Assembly: GCA_001626655.1 (NCBI GenBank) | Contig: LUOC01000061.1 | Span: 1 to 10,771 of the forward strand | DNA: 10,771 bases | Direction: 5' to 3' | Source: Fidelibacterota bacterium REDSEA-S14_B6 | Lineage (GTDB): Bacteria; Fidelibacterota; Marinisomatia; Marinisomatales; S15-B10 | In this document: positions 1 to 6,847 of the stretch, in pieces | How positions within the stretch are numbered: position 1 is the stretch's first letter | Layout of the letters: each line of letters begins with the position of its first letter | Notes under the pieces: model-generated | Databases searched by the model: none | Seen by the model: only the letters and a program-made list of their open reading frames with translations | Told to the model about the DNA's origin: nothing | Made by a program: the position numbers and the translations under genes

Positions 1-1
1 G

Positions 2-847
2 TTCGGGACATTCTACACCCTCTCCACCCTCGGCACCGCCTCTCTTGAAGAGATCGCTGAAGAGATCGGCGGGCCCAAGATGTTCCAGATCTACATTCTG
101 AAAGATCGCGAACTGACGCTGGAGTTCGTGGACAGATGTAAAGCCGCGAACTATGACGCACTGTGTCTCACAGTAGACGTCCCCCTCGCCGGCAATCGGG
201 AGCGGGATAAGGTGACCGGCATGACCATGCCGCCTAAGTTTACACTGAAAAGTCTACTCAGTTTTGTGACACACCCTTACTGGTCCTTCAACTATCTACT
301 TCATCCAGACTTTCGGCTCGCCAATGTGGTGCATCGTGTGGACGCTCTTGGAAAGGGCGCCATGGGGCTCATCGAATACGTGAACAGTCAGTTTGACAGA
401 ACCGTAACTTGGGACGACGCCGCCCTGATTGTGGAACAGTGGGGGGGTCCATTTGTCATCAAGGGGATTCTTACCGCGGAGGATGCGGTGCAGGCCCGGG
501 AAATCGGTGCAACGGCCATCATGATTTCCAACCACGGCGGGCGGCAGATGGATTGTGTCCCTGCGCCCATAGACTCCCTGCGGCCCATACGGGAGGCGGT
601 AGGCGGCGAGATTGAGCTGATCGTGGATGGCGGTATCCGGCGGGGGACACACATCCTCAAGGCGATGGCCTTGGGAGCAGACGCCGTCTCTATCGGGAAG
701 GCGTACCTCTACGGACTTGCGGCCGGCGGCCAGAAAGGGGTAGAATTAGCCCTCCAGATCTTGAAGGATGAATTGGACCGGGACATGGCGCTCATGGGAT
801 GTAGAAAGATCAACGAACTGACGCGGGAATTCGTCCAGCGTCGTTAA
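2..847 (+). CDS. lldD: FMN-dependent L-lactate dehydrogenase (LldD type), 5' partial
   Basis: Member of the FMN-dependent alpha-hydroxy-acid dehydrogenase family, which oxidises L-lactate to pyruvate and passes electrons to the respiratory chain. The frame is open from base 2, upstream of the first ATG at 80, and already reads as family sequence (FYTLSTLGTASLEE), so the true start lies outside the window. About 281 residues remain of a usual ~380. Visible motifs are FQIYI (substrate tyrosine), LTVDVP, the FMN-contacting lysine in VIKGIL (461-463), the catalytic histidine in SNHGGRQMD (533-535) and its substrate-binding arginine (542-544). The Lys-His spacing of 24 residues and His-Arg spacing of 3 match flavocytochrome b2. 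DGGIRRG and GADAVSIGKAYLYG form the C-terminal FMN-phosphate region. The loop with THPYWSFNYLL resembles the membrane-associated lactate dehydrogenases more than glycolate oxidase. Exact substrate is inferred; another 2-hydroxy acid such as glycolate or mandelate is possible. Confidence 0.9.
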   Translation, partial: FGTFYTLSTLGTASLEEIAEEIGGPKMFQIYILKDRELTLEFVDRCKAANYDALCLTVDVPLAGNRERDKVTGMTMPPKFTLKSLLSFVTHPYWSFNYLLHPDFRLANVVHRVDALGKGAMGLIEYVNSQFDRTVTWDDAALIVEQWGGPFVIKGILTAEDAVQAREIGATAIMISNHGGRQMDCVPAPIDSLRPIREAVGGEIELIVDGGIRRGTHILKAMALGADAVSIGKAYLYGLAAGGQKGVELALQILKDELDRDMALMGCRKINELTREFVQRR

Positions 848-860
848 TGAGAGACGGGAT

Positions 861-2618
861 ATGAAGATTATCTGGGGATTGTTGATTCTCTTTTCATTAT
901 TAGCGGGGCAGTCGGCGGCCGATCGGCAGTTCGAAGCGCTCACCGAAGATTATCTGGACCAGTTCCCGGCGCTAAGTCCGGTGAGTGCCACATCGCTGGG
1001 AGATCACCGCTACGACCACCTCGTGAATGAGGTGAGCGCCGAAGCGCGGGCCGAAGCGGTGGCGTTCAACAGAAAGTTCCTTTCTCGGCTTGAGGCGATC
1101 TCTCGGGGCGATCTTTCGAGGGCTCGCCAGGTGGACGCCGCCCTGCTCGAGAACCGGCTTAGGTCGGGAATCTGGCGGACAGAAGTATTGAAGGAGTGGT
1201 CGTGGAATCCGCTTAACTATACTGGATTAGCTGGCGGCGCCATCTACAGTCTTATGGCGCGGGAATTTGCCCCATTGGAACAACGCCTACTCCATGTGGC
1301 CGATCGCCTGGAACAGTACCCCCGTCTCTATACTCAGATCCGCGAGACGATCGTTCCTGAAAAGGTGCCGAAGATTCATGCACAAACTGCGGCAAAGCAG
1401 AACAGAGGCGTTCAATCGATCTTAGACAACCTCGTGATTCCCAACGTCAACAACCTGAAAAAGCGGGATCGAAAGCGGTTGAACAAAGCCATGGCTGTGG
1501 CGAGAAGGGAAAATGAAAAACACCAGCAGTGGCTCGAGAATGAACTGCTCCCCCGAGCCGCTGGAGAGTTTCGGATCGGCCCCGAGCTGTACGACAAGAA
1601 ACTGGCTTTAACACTGCAGACGCCCCTCACTCGTCCGCAGATCATAGCGATGGCTGAGTCAGAACTGGTGAAGACTCGTCACCACATGTATGAGATTTCA
1701 AAAGGTGTCTATAAAGATTTGCACCCTTATACCGAGTTTCCCGATGATCCATCCGAGGCATACCGGCAGGCAGTGATCAGGGCCGCTCTGGAAGAGGCAT
1801 ACCGGGAGATTCCGGAGAAAGACGGCATTATCGATTTTGCAAGATCGTCCCTCAAGATCGCCGAAGATTTTGTGCGGGAAGCAGAGATTCTAACGCTGCC
1901 GCCTGACCCAGTGGAGATCATTGTCATGCCCGAATTTCGGAGAGGCGTGACGCTCGCCTATTGCGATTCTCCCGGCCCTCTTGAAACAGGGCTCAAGACA
2001 TTTTATGCGGTCTCCCCGTTGCCGGAAGAGTGGACTGAAAAACAGGTCCATTCCTATCTTCGGGAGTATAATCAGCGGTCGGTGCACAACCTTACGATTC
2101 ATGAGGCGATGCCGGGGCATTTCGTCCAGCTTGCACATTCCAATCGGTATCCTTCCACATTGAGGGCGGTACTCTCCTCAGGCGTCTTCATCGAGGGGTG
2201 GGCGGTGTATGTGGAGAGAGTTTTCCTTGAGGAAGGTTTTCTCGATCACGATCCCCTCATGCAGTTGATCATCCTGAAATGGTATCTCCGTGCCATCGCG
2301 AACGCCATGATGGATCAGCAGATCCACGCCGGAGAAATGACCTATGAGGAGGCGATGGAACTGATGATAGAAGATACTTTTCAAGAGGAGCGTGAGGCGG
2401 CGGCAAAGTGGGTTCGGGCGCAGCTCACATCCGCTCAGCTTTCTACATACTTTGTTGGTTTCCTCGAGCACTACGGGCTCAGACAGGCGGTGGAGAAACT
2501 GCGTGGACCGAAGTTCGTGCTGAAAGATTACCACGATGAAGAATTGTCTTTCGGCTCACCGCCCGTTCAGTACGTTCGGGCGCTGATGCTTGATGAGCCA
2601 ATCCCCGGTGTGAAATGA
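861..2618 (+). CDS. Secreted DUF885-family putative zinc metallohydrolase
   Basis: A 585-residue protein of the DUF885 family. It starts with a Sec signal peptide (short basic start, hydrophobic GLLILFSLLAG, likely cleavage after QSAA near residue 20), so it should act in the periplasm or outside. The diagnostic motif HEAMPGH (His414, Glu415, His420) is followed 25 residues later by FIEGWA with Glu445. HExxxGH plus a distal glutamate is the metal-binding pattern of this family, which is related in fold to gluzincin-type metallopeptidases. The C-terminal SPPVQYVRALML region and full length suggest an intact protein. The substrate is unknown; a peptidase or carboxypeptidase role is an inference from the family. 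The start at 861 has a GAGAG purine stretch a few bases upstream and lies 13 bases after the lactate dehydrogenase stop. The stop overlaps the next start as ATGA, so the following membrane protein is probably translationally coupled. Confidence 0.87.
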   Translation: MKIIWGLLILFSLLAGQSAADRQFEALTEDYLDQFPALSPVSATSLGDHRYDHLVNEVSAEARAEAVAFNRKFLSRLEAISRGDLSRARQVDAALLENRLRSGIWRTEVLKEWSWNPLNYTGLAGGAIYSLMAREFAPLEQRLLHVADRLEQYPRLYTQIRETIVPEKVPKIHAQTAAKQNRGVQSILDNLVIPNVNNLKKRDRKRLNKAMAVARRENEKHQQWLENELLPRAAGEFRIGPELYDKKLALTLQTPLTRPQIIAMAESELVKTRHHMYEISKGVYKDLHPYTEFPDDPSEAYRQAVIRAALEEAYREIPEKDGIIDFARSSLKIAEDFVREAEILTLPPDPVEIIVMPEFRRGVTLAYCDSPGPLETGLKTFYAVSPLPEEWTEKQVHSYLREYNQRSVHNLTIHEAMPGHFVQLAHSNRYPSTLRAVLSSGVFIEGWAVYVERVFLEEGFLDHDPLMQLIILKWYLRAIANAMMDQQIHAGEMTYEEAMELMIEDTFQEEREAAAKWVRAQLTSAQLSTYFVGFLEHYGLRQAVEKLRGPKFVLKDYHDEELSFGSPPVQYVRALMLDEPIPGVK

Positions 2619-3307
2619 TCGACACAAGACGCTTGTTTCTGGTGACGCTCCCGCGGTGGTGCCTGGGAGGATTCGTCTTGCTCATGGCGATCGCCATGTG
2701 GGCCTATCCTGGTGGCACCTACCGCGATGACGCTACGGAAGGCTACATCTTCTCTCAGAACTTCCTGAGCGATCTGGGCCGGTGGTCCGCTTGGAACGGC
2801 GATCAGAATTTCTATGCGGCGTTTCTCTTCAACTTTTCATTTGTGGTCATCGGGATCGTCTTCACCCTCTTTTTCAAGATGCTCCCGAGCCTGTTTTCGG
2901 CAGAGGTGCGTCTCCGGAAACTTACCGCCATCGGCTCCGGGGCGGGGATACTGGGCGGGCTCTGCCTGATCGGCATCGGTTTTACCCCCGCCGATGTGGC
3001 CCTCACACCCCACATCTTCTTCGCTGACTGGTTCATCAGATTCTTTCTCGTTCCTGCCTTTTGCTATTCACTGGTCTTTTTCAGATCAGCCGCGGTAGAT
3101 GCCAGATATGTTGTCGGCTATGGGCTGTTCGCCCTTTTCATCGCTGCTTACATCGGGGTTCTCGAATTCGGCCCCGATATTCAGCAGAGCCTGTCCGCCC
3201 TCAAGATTCAGGTGGTGTCGCAAAAGCTGATCTGTTTAACTTTTCTCGGTGCAGTGGCGCTACATACATACGGCAATCAGGAGATTCTTGACAGCTCCGA
3301 CAGGTAG
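2615..3307 (+). CDS. Six-helix DUF998-like integral membrane protein
   Basis: A 230-residue membrane protein. Hydrophobic segments lie near residues 14-33, 66-88, 103-122, 130-155, 164-183 and 199-220, giving about six helices. After helix 1 it carries AYPGGTYRDD, then SQNFLSDLGRW. The proline-glycine turn and the NFLSDLG element resemble the DUF998 family of small polytopic membrane proteins of unknown function; this assignment rests on pattern recognition only. The protein begins inside the stop of the DUF885 gene (ATGA overlap), so the two are almost certainly one transcript and probably coupled in translation. A functional link between the secreted hydrolase and this membrane protein is possible but not shown. 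No catalytic motif is visible. The gene ends 36 bases before the GAPDH pair. Confidence 0.75.
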   Translation: MIDTRRLFLVTLPRWCLGGFVLLMAIAMWAYPGGTYRDDATEGYIFSQNFLSDLGRWSAWNGDQNFYAAFLFNFSFVVIGIVFTLFFKMLPSLFSAEVRLRKLTAIGSGAGILGGLCLIGIGFTPADVALTPHIFFADWFIRFFLVPAFCYSLVFFRSAAVDARYVVGYGLFALFIAAYIGVLEFGPDIQQSLSALKIQVVSQKLICLTFLGAVALHTYGNQEILDSSDR

Positions 3308-3343
3308 AGTCCCAAGCTCCAATCGATCGGTGAGGTCAGCGGC

Positions 3344-4360
3344 GTGAATCATTCGGTGAGAATCGGTCTCATGGGGTTTGGCCGCATCGGCCGGAACATC
3401 TTCCGCCTCGGTTACGACAATCGAAGTCTTGAGTTTGTCGCCATCAGCGATCTGGGCCAGCCCGAGACACTCCAGTACCTGTTGCTCAACGATTCTGTTC
3501 ACGGCCAGTTTGAGGTGGACGCCTCTGTCTCTGACAGCTATCTGAAGGTGGGCAGTCAAAAAGTACGGTTGCTCCCCGGCGGCAAGCCGTCGGAGATACC
3601 GTGGGATATGATGGACGTGGATCTGGTGATCGATTCCACCGGCGTGCTGTGGCTCTCTGATGAAGTCGATGCCTACCGGAGCCAGTCCACAAGAACCATC
3701 ATTACCAATCCTGAAACACCGCTTGTGGACAGGATCGTGGTGCTGGGCGTGAACGAGGACGAGATTTCTCACGAGGACAGGATTATCTCCCCCTCCTCAT
3801 CCACCACGCAGGTTCTGGCGCTTATGCTCAAGATTCTGGATGAGCAGTTTGGCGTTGAAAACGCCATGATGACCACCGTTCACGCCTACACCTCTGATCA
3901 GCCGCTGGCGGACAATACGCGTGTTCGGCGCCGGCGGAGCCGCTCGGCGGTGGAAAACATTATTCCAAACGAAACGCCGTCGCCCAGACTTGTGGAAGCG
4001 ATGTTTCCCCATCTTAGAGGGAAGGTGGCAGGAACCGCTTTCAACGTGCCGGTCCCGGACGGCTCCTGCGTGGACCTCACCACAGAACTGAAAAAGATGC
4101 CTACCGTTGAAGAGGTGAACAACGCCGTACGTCTCCGGGCTGAGAGCGACATGGCGGGAATTGCGGGATACACGGAAGACCCCATCGTCTCAAGTGACGT
4201 TATCGGCAGTGGTGAGTCCATGATATTTGATGCCAAGGCGACCATGATTGCTGCCGATCAGTTTCTTAAGACAGTCTGCTGGTACGACAACGGCTGGGGT
4301 TACTCAAGGCGCATTCTTGAACTGGTGGGCGCCTACGCCGGACTAGGGGGCGCACGGTGA
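3344..4360 (+). CDS. GAPDH-like pseudo-enzyme lacking the catalytic cysteine
   Basis: A 338-residue, full-length GAPDH homologue that should not catalyse the normal reaction. The NAD-binding N-terminus is intact (GFGRIGRNIFR near residue 10, ISDL with the acidic residue typical of NAD preference), as are VHAYT with His180 and WYDNGWGYS near the C-terminus. The active-site box, normally SNASCTTNC, reads SPSSSTTQV: the nucleophilic cysteine is Ser153 (3800-3802) and the second cysteine is Val. The phosphate loop TTTGAAR is NETPSPR, replacing glycine with Pro212. The phosphate-binding arginine before VPVPDG is Asn234 (4043-4045). Spacing between these positions equals that in the active copy downstream, so the alignment is secure. 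The S-loop carries extra arginines (RVRRRRSR, residues 193-200). The GTG at 3344 was chosen because GAGG lies at 3332-3335; GTG at 3356 is an alternative. Its stop overlaps the active GAPDH start. Likely a regulatory or structural partner subunit; that role is inferred. Confidence 0.88.
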   Translation: MNHSVRIGLMGFGRIGRNIFRLGYDNRSLEFVAISDLGQPETLQYLLLNDSVHGQFEVDASVSDSYLKVGSQKVRLLPGGKPSEIPWDMMDVDLVIDSTGVLWLSDEVDAYRSQSTRTIITNPETPLVDRIVVLGVNEDEISHEDRIISPSSSTTQVLALMLKILDEQFGVENAMMTTVHAYTSDQPLADNTRVRRRRSRSAVENIIPNETPSPRLVEAMFPHLRGKVAGTAFNVPVPDGSCVDLTTELKKMPTVEEVNNAVRLRAESDMAGIAGYTEDPIVSSDVIGSGESMIFDAKATMIAADQFLKTVCWYDNGWGYSRRILELVGAYAGLGGAR

Positions 4361-5370
4361 GAGTCGCCATCAACGGTTTCGGCCGCATCGGCCGGTCTGT
4401 CTTTCGGATATTGAACGAACGTTCCGATCTCGAGGTGGCGGCAATCAATGATCTGTCCGAACGCGAGGCGCTGGTTTACCTGCTGAAGTACGATACGGTC
4501 ATGGGGAGATTCCCCGATGAGGCGGAGCTGACCGGCGATGTCCTCAACACTTCGAACCATTCTGTCCGTCTCATATCGTGTCCCGATCCTGAGGAGCTTC
4601 CCTGGGGAGCCCTCGGCATGGACGTCGTAGTGGAAGCGACTGGTGTTTTCAGGGAGAACAGTCAGCTTCATAACCACCTCTCCGCCGGCGCCGGACGGGT
4701 GATCCTCACGGTTCCCGCCAAGGATGAGATCGATTATACCGTGGTCATCGGCGTCAACGATGATGGACTTCGGCCCGAGCACAGGATCATCTCCAACGCC
4801 AGCTGCACCACCAACTGCCTCGCCCCTATGGCGAAGGTGCTGAACGATGCGTTCGGTATTGAGTCCGGTGTCATCAATACCGTTCACGCTTATACGAATG
4901 ATCAACGACTGGCCGACGTGCCCCACAAGGATTGGCGCCGGAGCCGAGCCGCGGCAGAGAACGTTATCCCTACCACCACCGGCGCCGCACGGGCGGTGGG
5001 AAAGGTACTGCCTGAATTAGCCGGAAAGCTGGACGGTATCGCCATGCGCGTGCCCGTTCCCGACGGTTCGGTTGTTGATCTAGTTGCCCGATTGGGGCAG
5101 GAGACGACGGCGGACGAGATCAAGAGCGCAGTCCGCGCCGCCGCCGAAACGGACCGCCTCAGCCGAATCATGGAATACCAGGATGAGCCCATCGTCTCCA
5201 CCGATATCATTGGCAACAGCCACTCCTCCATTTTCGACGCTCCTTTCACGCAGGTGATAGACGGCTCCCTTGTAAAGACACTCAACTGGTACGATAATGA
5301 ATGGGGCTATTCAAACCGCGTGGTGGACCTCATCGAAATTCTGGCGGGCCTCAAAGCCCCGCCGGCTTGA
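4357..5370 (+). CDS. gapA: Glyceraldehyde-3-phosphate dehydrogenase, canonical
   Basis: Type I phosphorylating GAPDH, 337 residues, converting glyceraldehyde 3-phosphate, NAD+ and phosphate to 1,3-bisphosphoglycerate in the cytoplasm. All key elements are present: GFGRIGR at residue 7 (Rossmann loop), INDL with the NAD-selective Asp, SNASCTTNC with catalytic Cys150 (4804-4806), TVHAYTNDQ with His177 (4885-4887), the TTTGAAR phosphate loop (Thr208, Gly209), Arg231 before VPVPDG, and WYDNEWGYSNR. It starts at GTG 4357, four bases inside the end of the upstream pseudo-enzyme (GTGA), so translation is probably coupled and the two proteins should be made in linked amounts. The downstream stop overlaps a TTG start for a 32-residue peptide. 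No pgk or tpi is next to it in this window. Use as the main glycolytic/gluconeogenic enzyme versus a specialised paralogue cannot be decided here. Confidence 0.96.
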   Translation: MRVAINGFGRIGRSVFRILNERSDLEVAAINDLSEREALVYLLKYDTVMGRFPDEAELTGDVLNTSNHSVRLISCPDPEELPWGALGMDVVVEATGVFRENSQLHNHLSAGAGRVILTVPAKDEIDYTVVIGVNDDGLRPEHRIISNASCTTNCLAPMAKVLNDAFGIESGVINTVHAYTNDQRLADVPHKDWRRSRAAAENVIPTTTGAARAVGKVLPELAGKLDGIAMRVPVPDGSVVDLVARLGQETTADEIKSAVRAAAETDRLSRIMEYQDEPIVSTDIIGNSHSSIFDAPFTQVIDGSLVKTLNWYDNEWGYSNRVVDLIEILAGLKAPPA

Positions 5371-5465
5371 AAGGGGGTCGAAAAGTTGCCGTCGCCATCG
5401 CCCTCTTTTGGGGCGTCTTTCTCGGGGCAGTGATTTCACTCCTGTCAGCTTACGGCTGGCTGTGA
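5367..5465 (+). CDS. Small single-pass membrane peptide (32 aa), TTG start
   Basis: A 32-residue open frame from TTG at 5367 to TGA at 5463-5465. It begins with a basic segment (KGGRK) and continues with one long hydrophobic stretch (VAVAIALFWGVFLGAVI, then SLLSAYGWL), the layout of a small inner-membrane protein with a cytoplasmic N-terminus. Its TTG overlaps the GAPDH stop as TTGA, the same architecture as the other coupled junctions here. Codons end mostly in G or C, like the neighbours. It fills nearly all of the 108-base gap between GAPDH and the repeat lipoprotein, which otherwise would be unexplained. I do not recognise a family. The start codon is weak and there is no ATG or GTG in frame before residue 22, so it is a reasonable but unproven gene. 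Confidence 0.5.
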   Translation: MKGGRKVAVAIALFWGVFLGAVISLLSAYGWL

Positions 5466-5478
5466 CGCCGGTACATTC

Positions 5479-6033
5479 ATGAAGCGAGTTTGGGGGATTA
5501 CCCTACTCATGGTGTCGTGCACCGGCGAACCGGAATTAGTGACGGAGACCTATCCCAGCGGCCAGAAGAAAGAGGAGGGAGGTTTTCTGAACGGCAAGAA
5601 ACAGGGAGGGTGGACGTGGTGGTACTCATCAGGGCAGAAGCGCGGTGAAGCAACTTACCTCAATGGGAGGCAGAACGGCCCCGCAACGTACTGGTTCGAG
5701 AATGGAAACAGGGATCGGCAGGGTCGCTTCAGGAAGGGGAAGCTCCACGATCAGTGGACCTTCTGGTATTCCGGCGGCGGCAAGCGCTCTGAGGCGACTT
5801 ATCGAAGGGGACAGTTCCACGGCCTTTACCGGCGGTGGTTCGAAAACGGGCAGATGGAGCTGGAGGGAAAGTACCATCGCGGTGAACGGATCGGCAGGTG
5901 GCTGTGGTGGTATGAATCGGGAGTTATCCGCTCACAGGGCGCCTACGACGGCGGCCAGCGGACAGGAACATGGATTTTTTGGGATCAAGAGGGAAAAGTT
6001 GCGGACGAAATCAATTTTGACTCCGTCGGTTGA
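5479..6033 (+). CDS. Lipoprotein of six MORN/YwqK-like 24-residue repeats
   Basis: A 184-residue predicted lipoprotein. The short N-terminus (KRVWGITLLMVSC) ends in a lipobox-like sequence with Cys14, so the mature protein is probably lipid-anchored in the envelope. From residue 25 it is built almost wholly of repeats of the type Y/F-x-S/N-G-x-x-x-x-x-x-x-Y-x-x-G-x-x-x-G-x-W-x-x-W. This is the MORN-variant repeat often annotated 'toxin-antitoxin system YwqK family antitoxin'. That name comes from one Bacillus case; nothing here suggests a toxin partner. Repeats of this kind form a beta-hairpin ladder rich in aromatic and basic residues and may bind surfaces or partners. The function is unknown. 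The ATG at 5479 has no clear Shine-Dalgarno and lies 13 bases after the preceding small ORF, so it may depend on upstream translation. Confidence 0.82.
   Translation: MKRVWGITLLMVSCTGEPELVTETYPSGQKKEEGGFLNGKKQGGWTWWYSSGQKRGEATYLNGRQNGPATYWFENGNRDRQGRFRKGKLHDQWTFWYSGGGKRSEATYRRGQFHGLYRRWFENGQMELEGKYHRGERIGRWLWWYESGVIRSQGAYDGGQRTGTWIFWDQEGKVADEINFDSVG
5551..5982 (+). repeat. Six tandem 72-base (24-residue) coding repeats
   Basis: Residues 25-168 of the lipoprotein split into six units of exactly 24 residues with no insertion or deletion, followed by a partial seventh (DQEGKVADEINFD). Each unit begins Y/F-x-[SNG]-G, has Y or F at position 12, G at 15 and aromatic residues at 23-24, ending in W in all six. 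Units 3 and 5 start FENG while 1, 2, 4 and 6 start with tyrosine. At DNA level the copies have diverged, so they are old repeats kept by protein structure and not a recent expansion. Confidence 0.85.
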
Positions 6034-6064
6034 CTTGAACGCTTCTCCTTCAGTAACATAGGTC

Positions 6065-6199
6065 ATGGCGGAAGCGAGAAACTGTCTTGAGCGCTGGCTA
6101 GACCGGCACAACCACACCATGGAGTTACTGAGAAAAGTGGTTGCATTTATTGTTCTCACACCTCCGATCATCATTCTCGTCAGGCTACTTGGCTACTGA
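6065..6199 (+). CDS. Small membrane peptide (44 aa), hypothetical
   Basis: An open frame of 44 residues from ATG 6065 to TGA 6197-6199. The first half is polar (MAEARNCLERWLDRHNHT), the second is hydrophobic (VVAFIVLTPPIIILV) and ends RLLGY. This suggests a single C-terminal membrane helix kinked by a Pro-Pro pair, with an N-terminal cytoplasmic segment. It accounts for most of the 174-base gap between the repeat lipoprotein and the DJ-1 gene. The Shine-Dalgarno is weak (AGG just before the start). An internal ATG at 6119 would give a 26-residue peptide made only of the hydrophobic part. I do not recognise a family; it ends 8 bases before the next ATG, consistent with an operon. Confidence 0.5.
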   Translation: MAEARNCLERWLDRHNHTMELLRKVVAFIVLTPPIIILVRLLGY

Positions 6200-6207
6200 A
6201 GTTCCCT

Positions 6208-6846
6208 ATGGCACCGCACCCCATTTCTGCAGGCATTTTCATTTTTAACGATGTGGAGGTGCTGGACTTTACCGGTCCGTTCGAGGTCTTCTCCACCACC
6301 CGGCGGGAGACCGATGGCGAAGAACAATATCTTTACCATGTTCACCTTGTCGCCCGTGCCTTAGAACCGATCACCACGCGAGGCGGCATGGAGGTGAAAC
6401 CCCACTACACCATATCCTCCCATCCCGACTTGGACTGCCTCATCGTCCCCGGCGGCTATGGAACGCGGCCGCTGATGCATGATGAGGATGTGATAAACTG
6501 GCTCCGCTCATTTGATACAGAGAAAACTCGCCTCGCCTCGGTCTGCACCGGAAGCCTGCTTCTGGCGTCCGCCGGGCAGCTTGACGGCAAGAACGCCACA
6601 ACACACTGGACGGTCCTCGATATGATGGAAGAGACCTTTCCGGAAGTGAAAGTGGATCGGGAGCGCCACGTCATTATTGATGAGGATGTCTTCACATCAG
6701 CGGGGATTTCGGCAGGGATCGATCTCGCTCTTCAAATGGTCCGCCTCGACTTCGGCGATGATCAGGCGGAATGGACCGCCCGGCACATGGAGTATGCCTT
6801 TGATTCTGAGGCTTTTCAAAGGCGGCTCGAGATTCCCTCTGGCTGA
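6208..6846 (+). CDS. DJ-1/PfpI family protein (isonitrile hydratase-like)
   Basis: A 212-residue cytoplasmic protein of the DJ-1/PfpI (class I glutamine amidotransferase-like) superfamily. Domain landmarks are VEVLDFTGPFEVF near residues 16-28, LIVPGGYGTRP in the middle, and the nucleophile elbow SVCTGSLLLASAG with Cys113 (6544-6546), followed by LDGKNATTHW and TSAGISAGIDLAL. This arrangement is that of the branch including Pseudomonas isonitrile hydratase and the sensor domains of GlxA-type AraC regulators. No helix-turn-helix follows, so this is a stand-alone domain. Substrate is unknown: isonitrile hydratase activity is one option, a glyoxalase or chaperone-like role another. The start at 6208 follows the small peptide by 8 bases and has no strong Shine-Dalgarno. 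The Rieske gene begins one base after its stop. Confidence 0.85.
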   Translation: MAPHPISAGIFIFNDVEVLDFTGPFEVFSTTRRETDGEEQYLYHVHLVARALEPITTRGGMEVKPHYTISSHPDLDCLIVPGGYGTRPLMHDEDVINWLRSFDTEKTRLASVCTGSLLLASAGQLDGKNATTHWTVLDMMEETFPEVKVDRERHVIIDEDVFTSAGISAGIDLALQMVRLDFGDDQAEWTARHMEYAFDSEAFQRRLEIPSG

Positions 6847-6847
6847 T

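Noticed and set aside
4333..4926. 197-codon open frame on the minus strand
   Set aside because: Antisense of the canonical GAPDH; no domain is recognisable.
5479..6033. Toxin-antitoxin system based on the YwqK-like label
   Set aside because: No toxin gene is adjacent and the protein is a predicted exported lipoprotein, so the repeat similarity alone does not support such a system.
6039..6078. CGCTTC and GAAGCG as a terminator hairpin
   Set aside because: The arms are six bases with a loop of about 25 bases and no T run follows.
6677..6847. Upstream extension of the Rieske frame
   Set aside because: This part overlaps the conserved C-terminus of the DJ-1 protein and would bury the Tat signal inside the protein.
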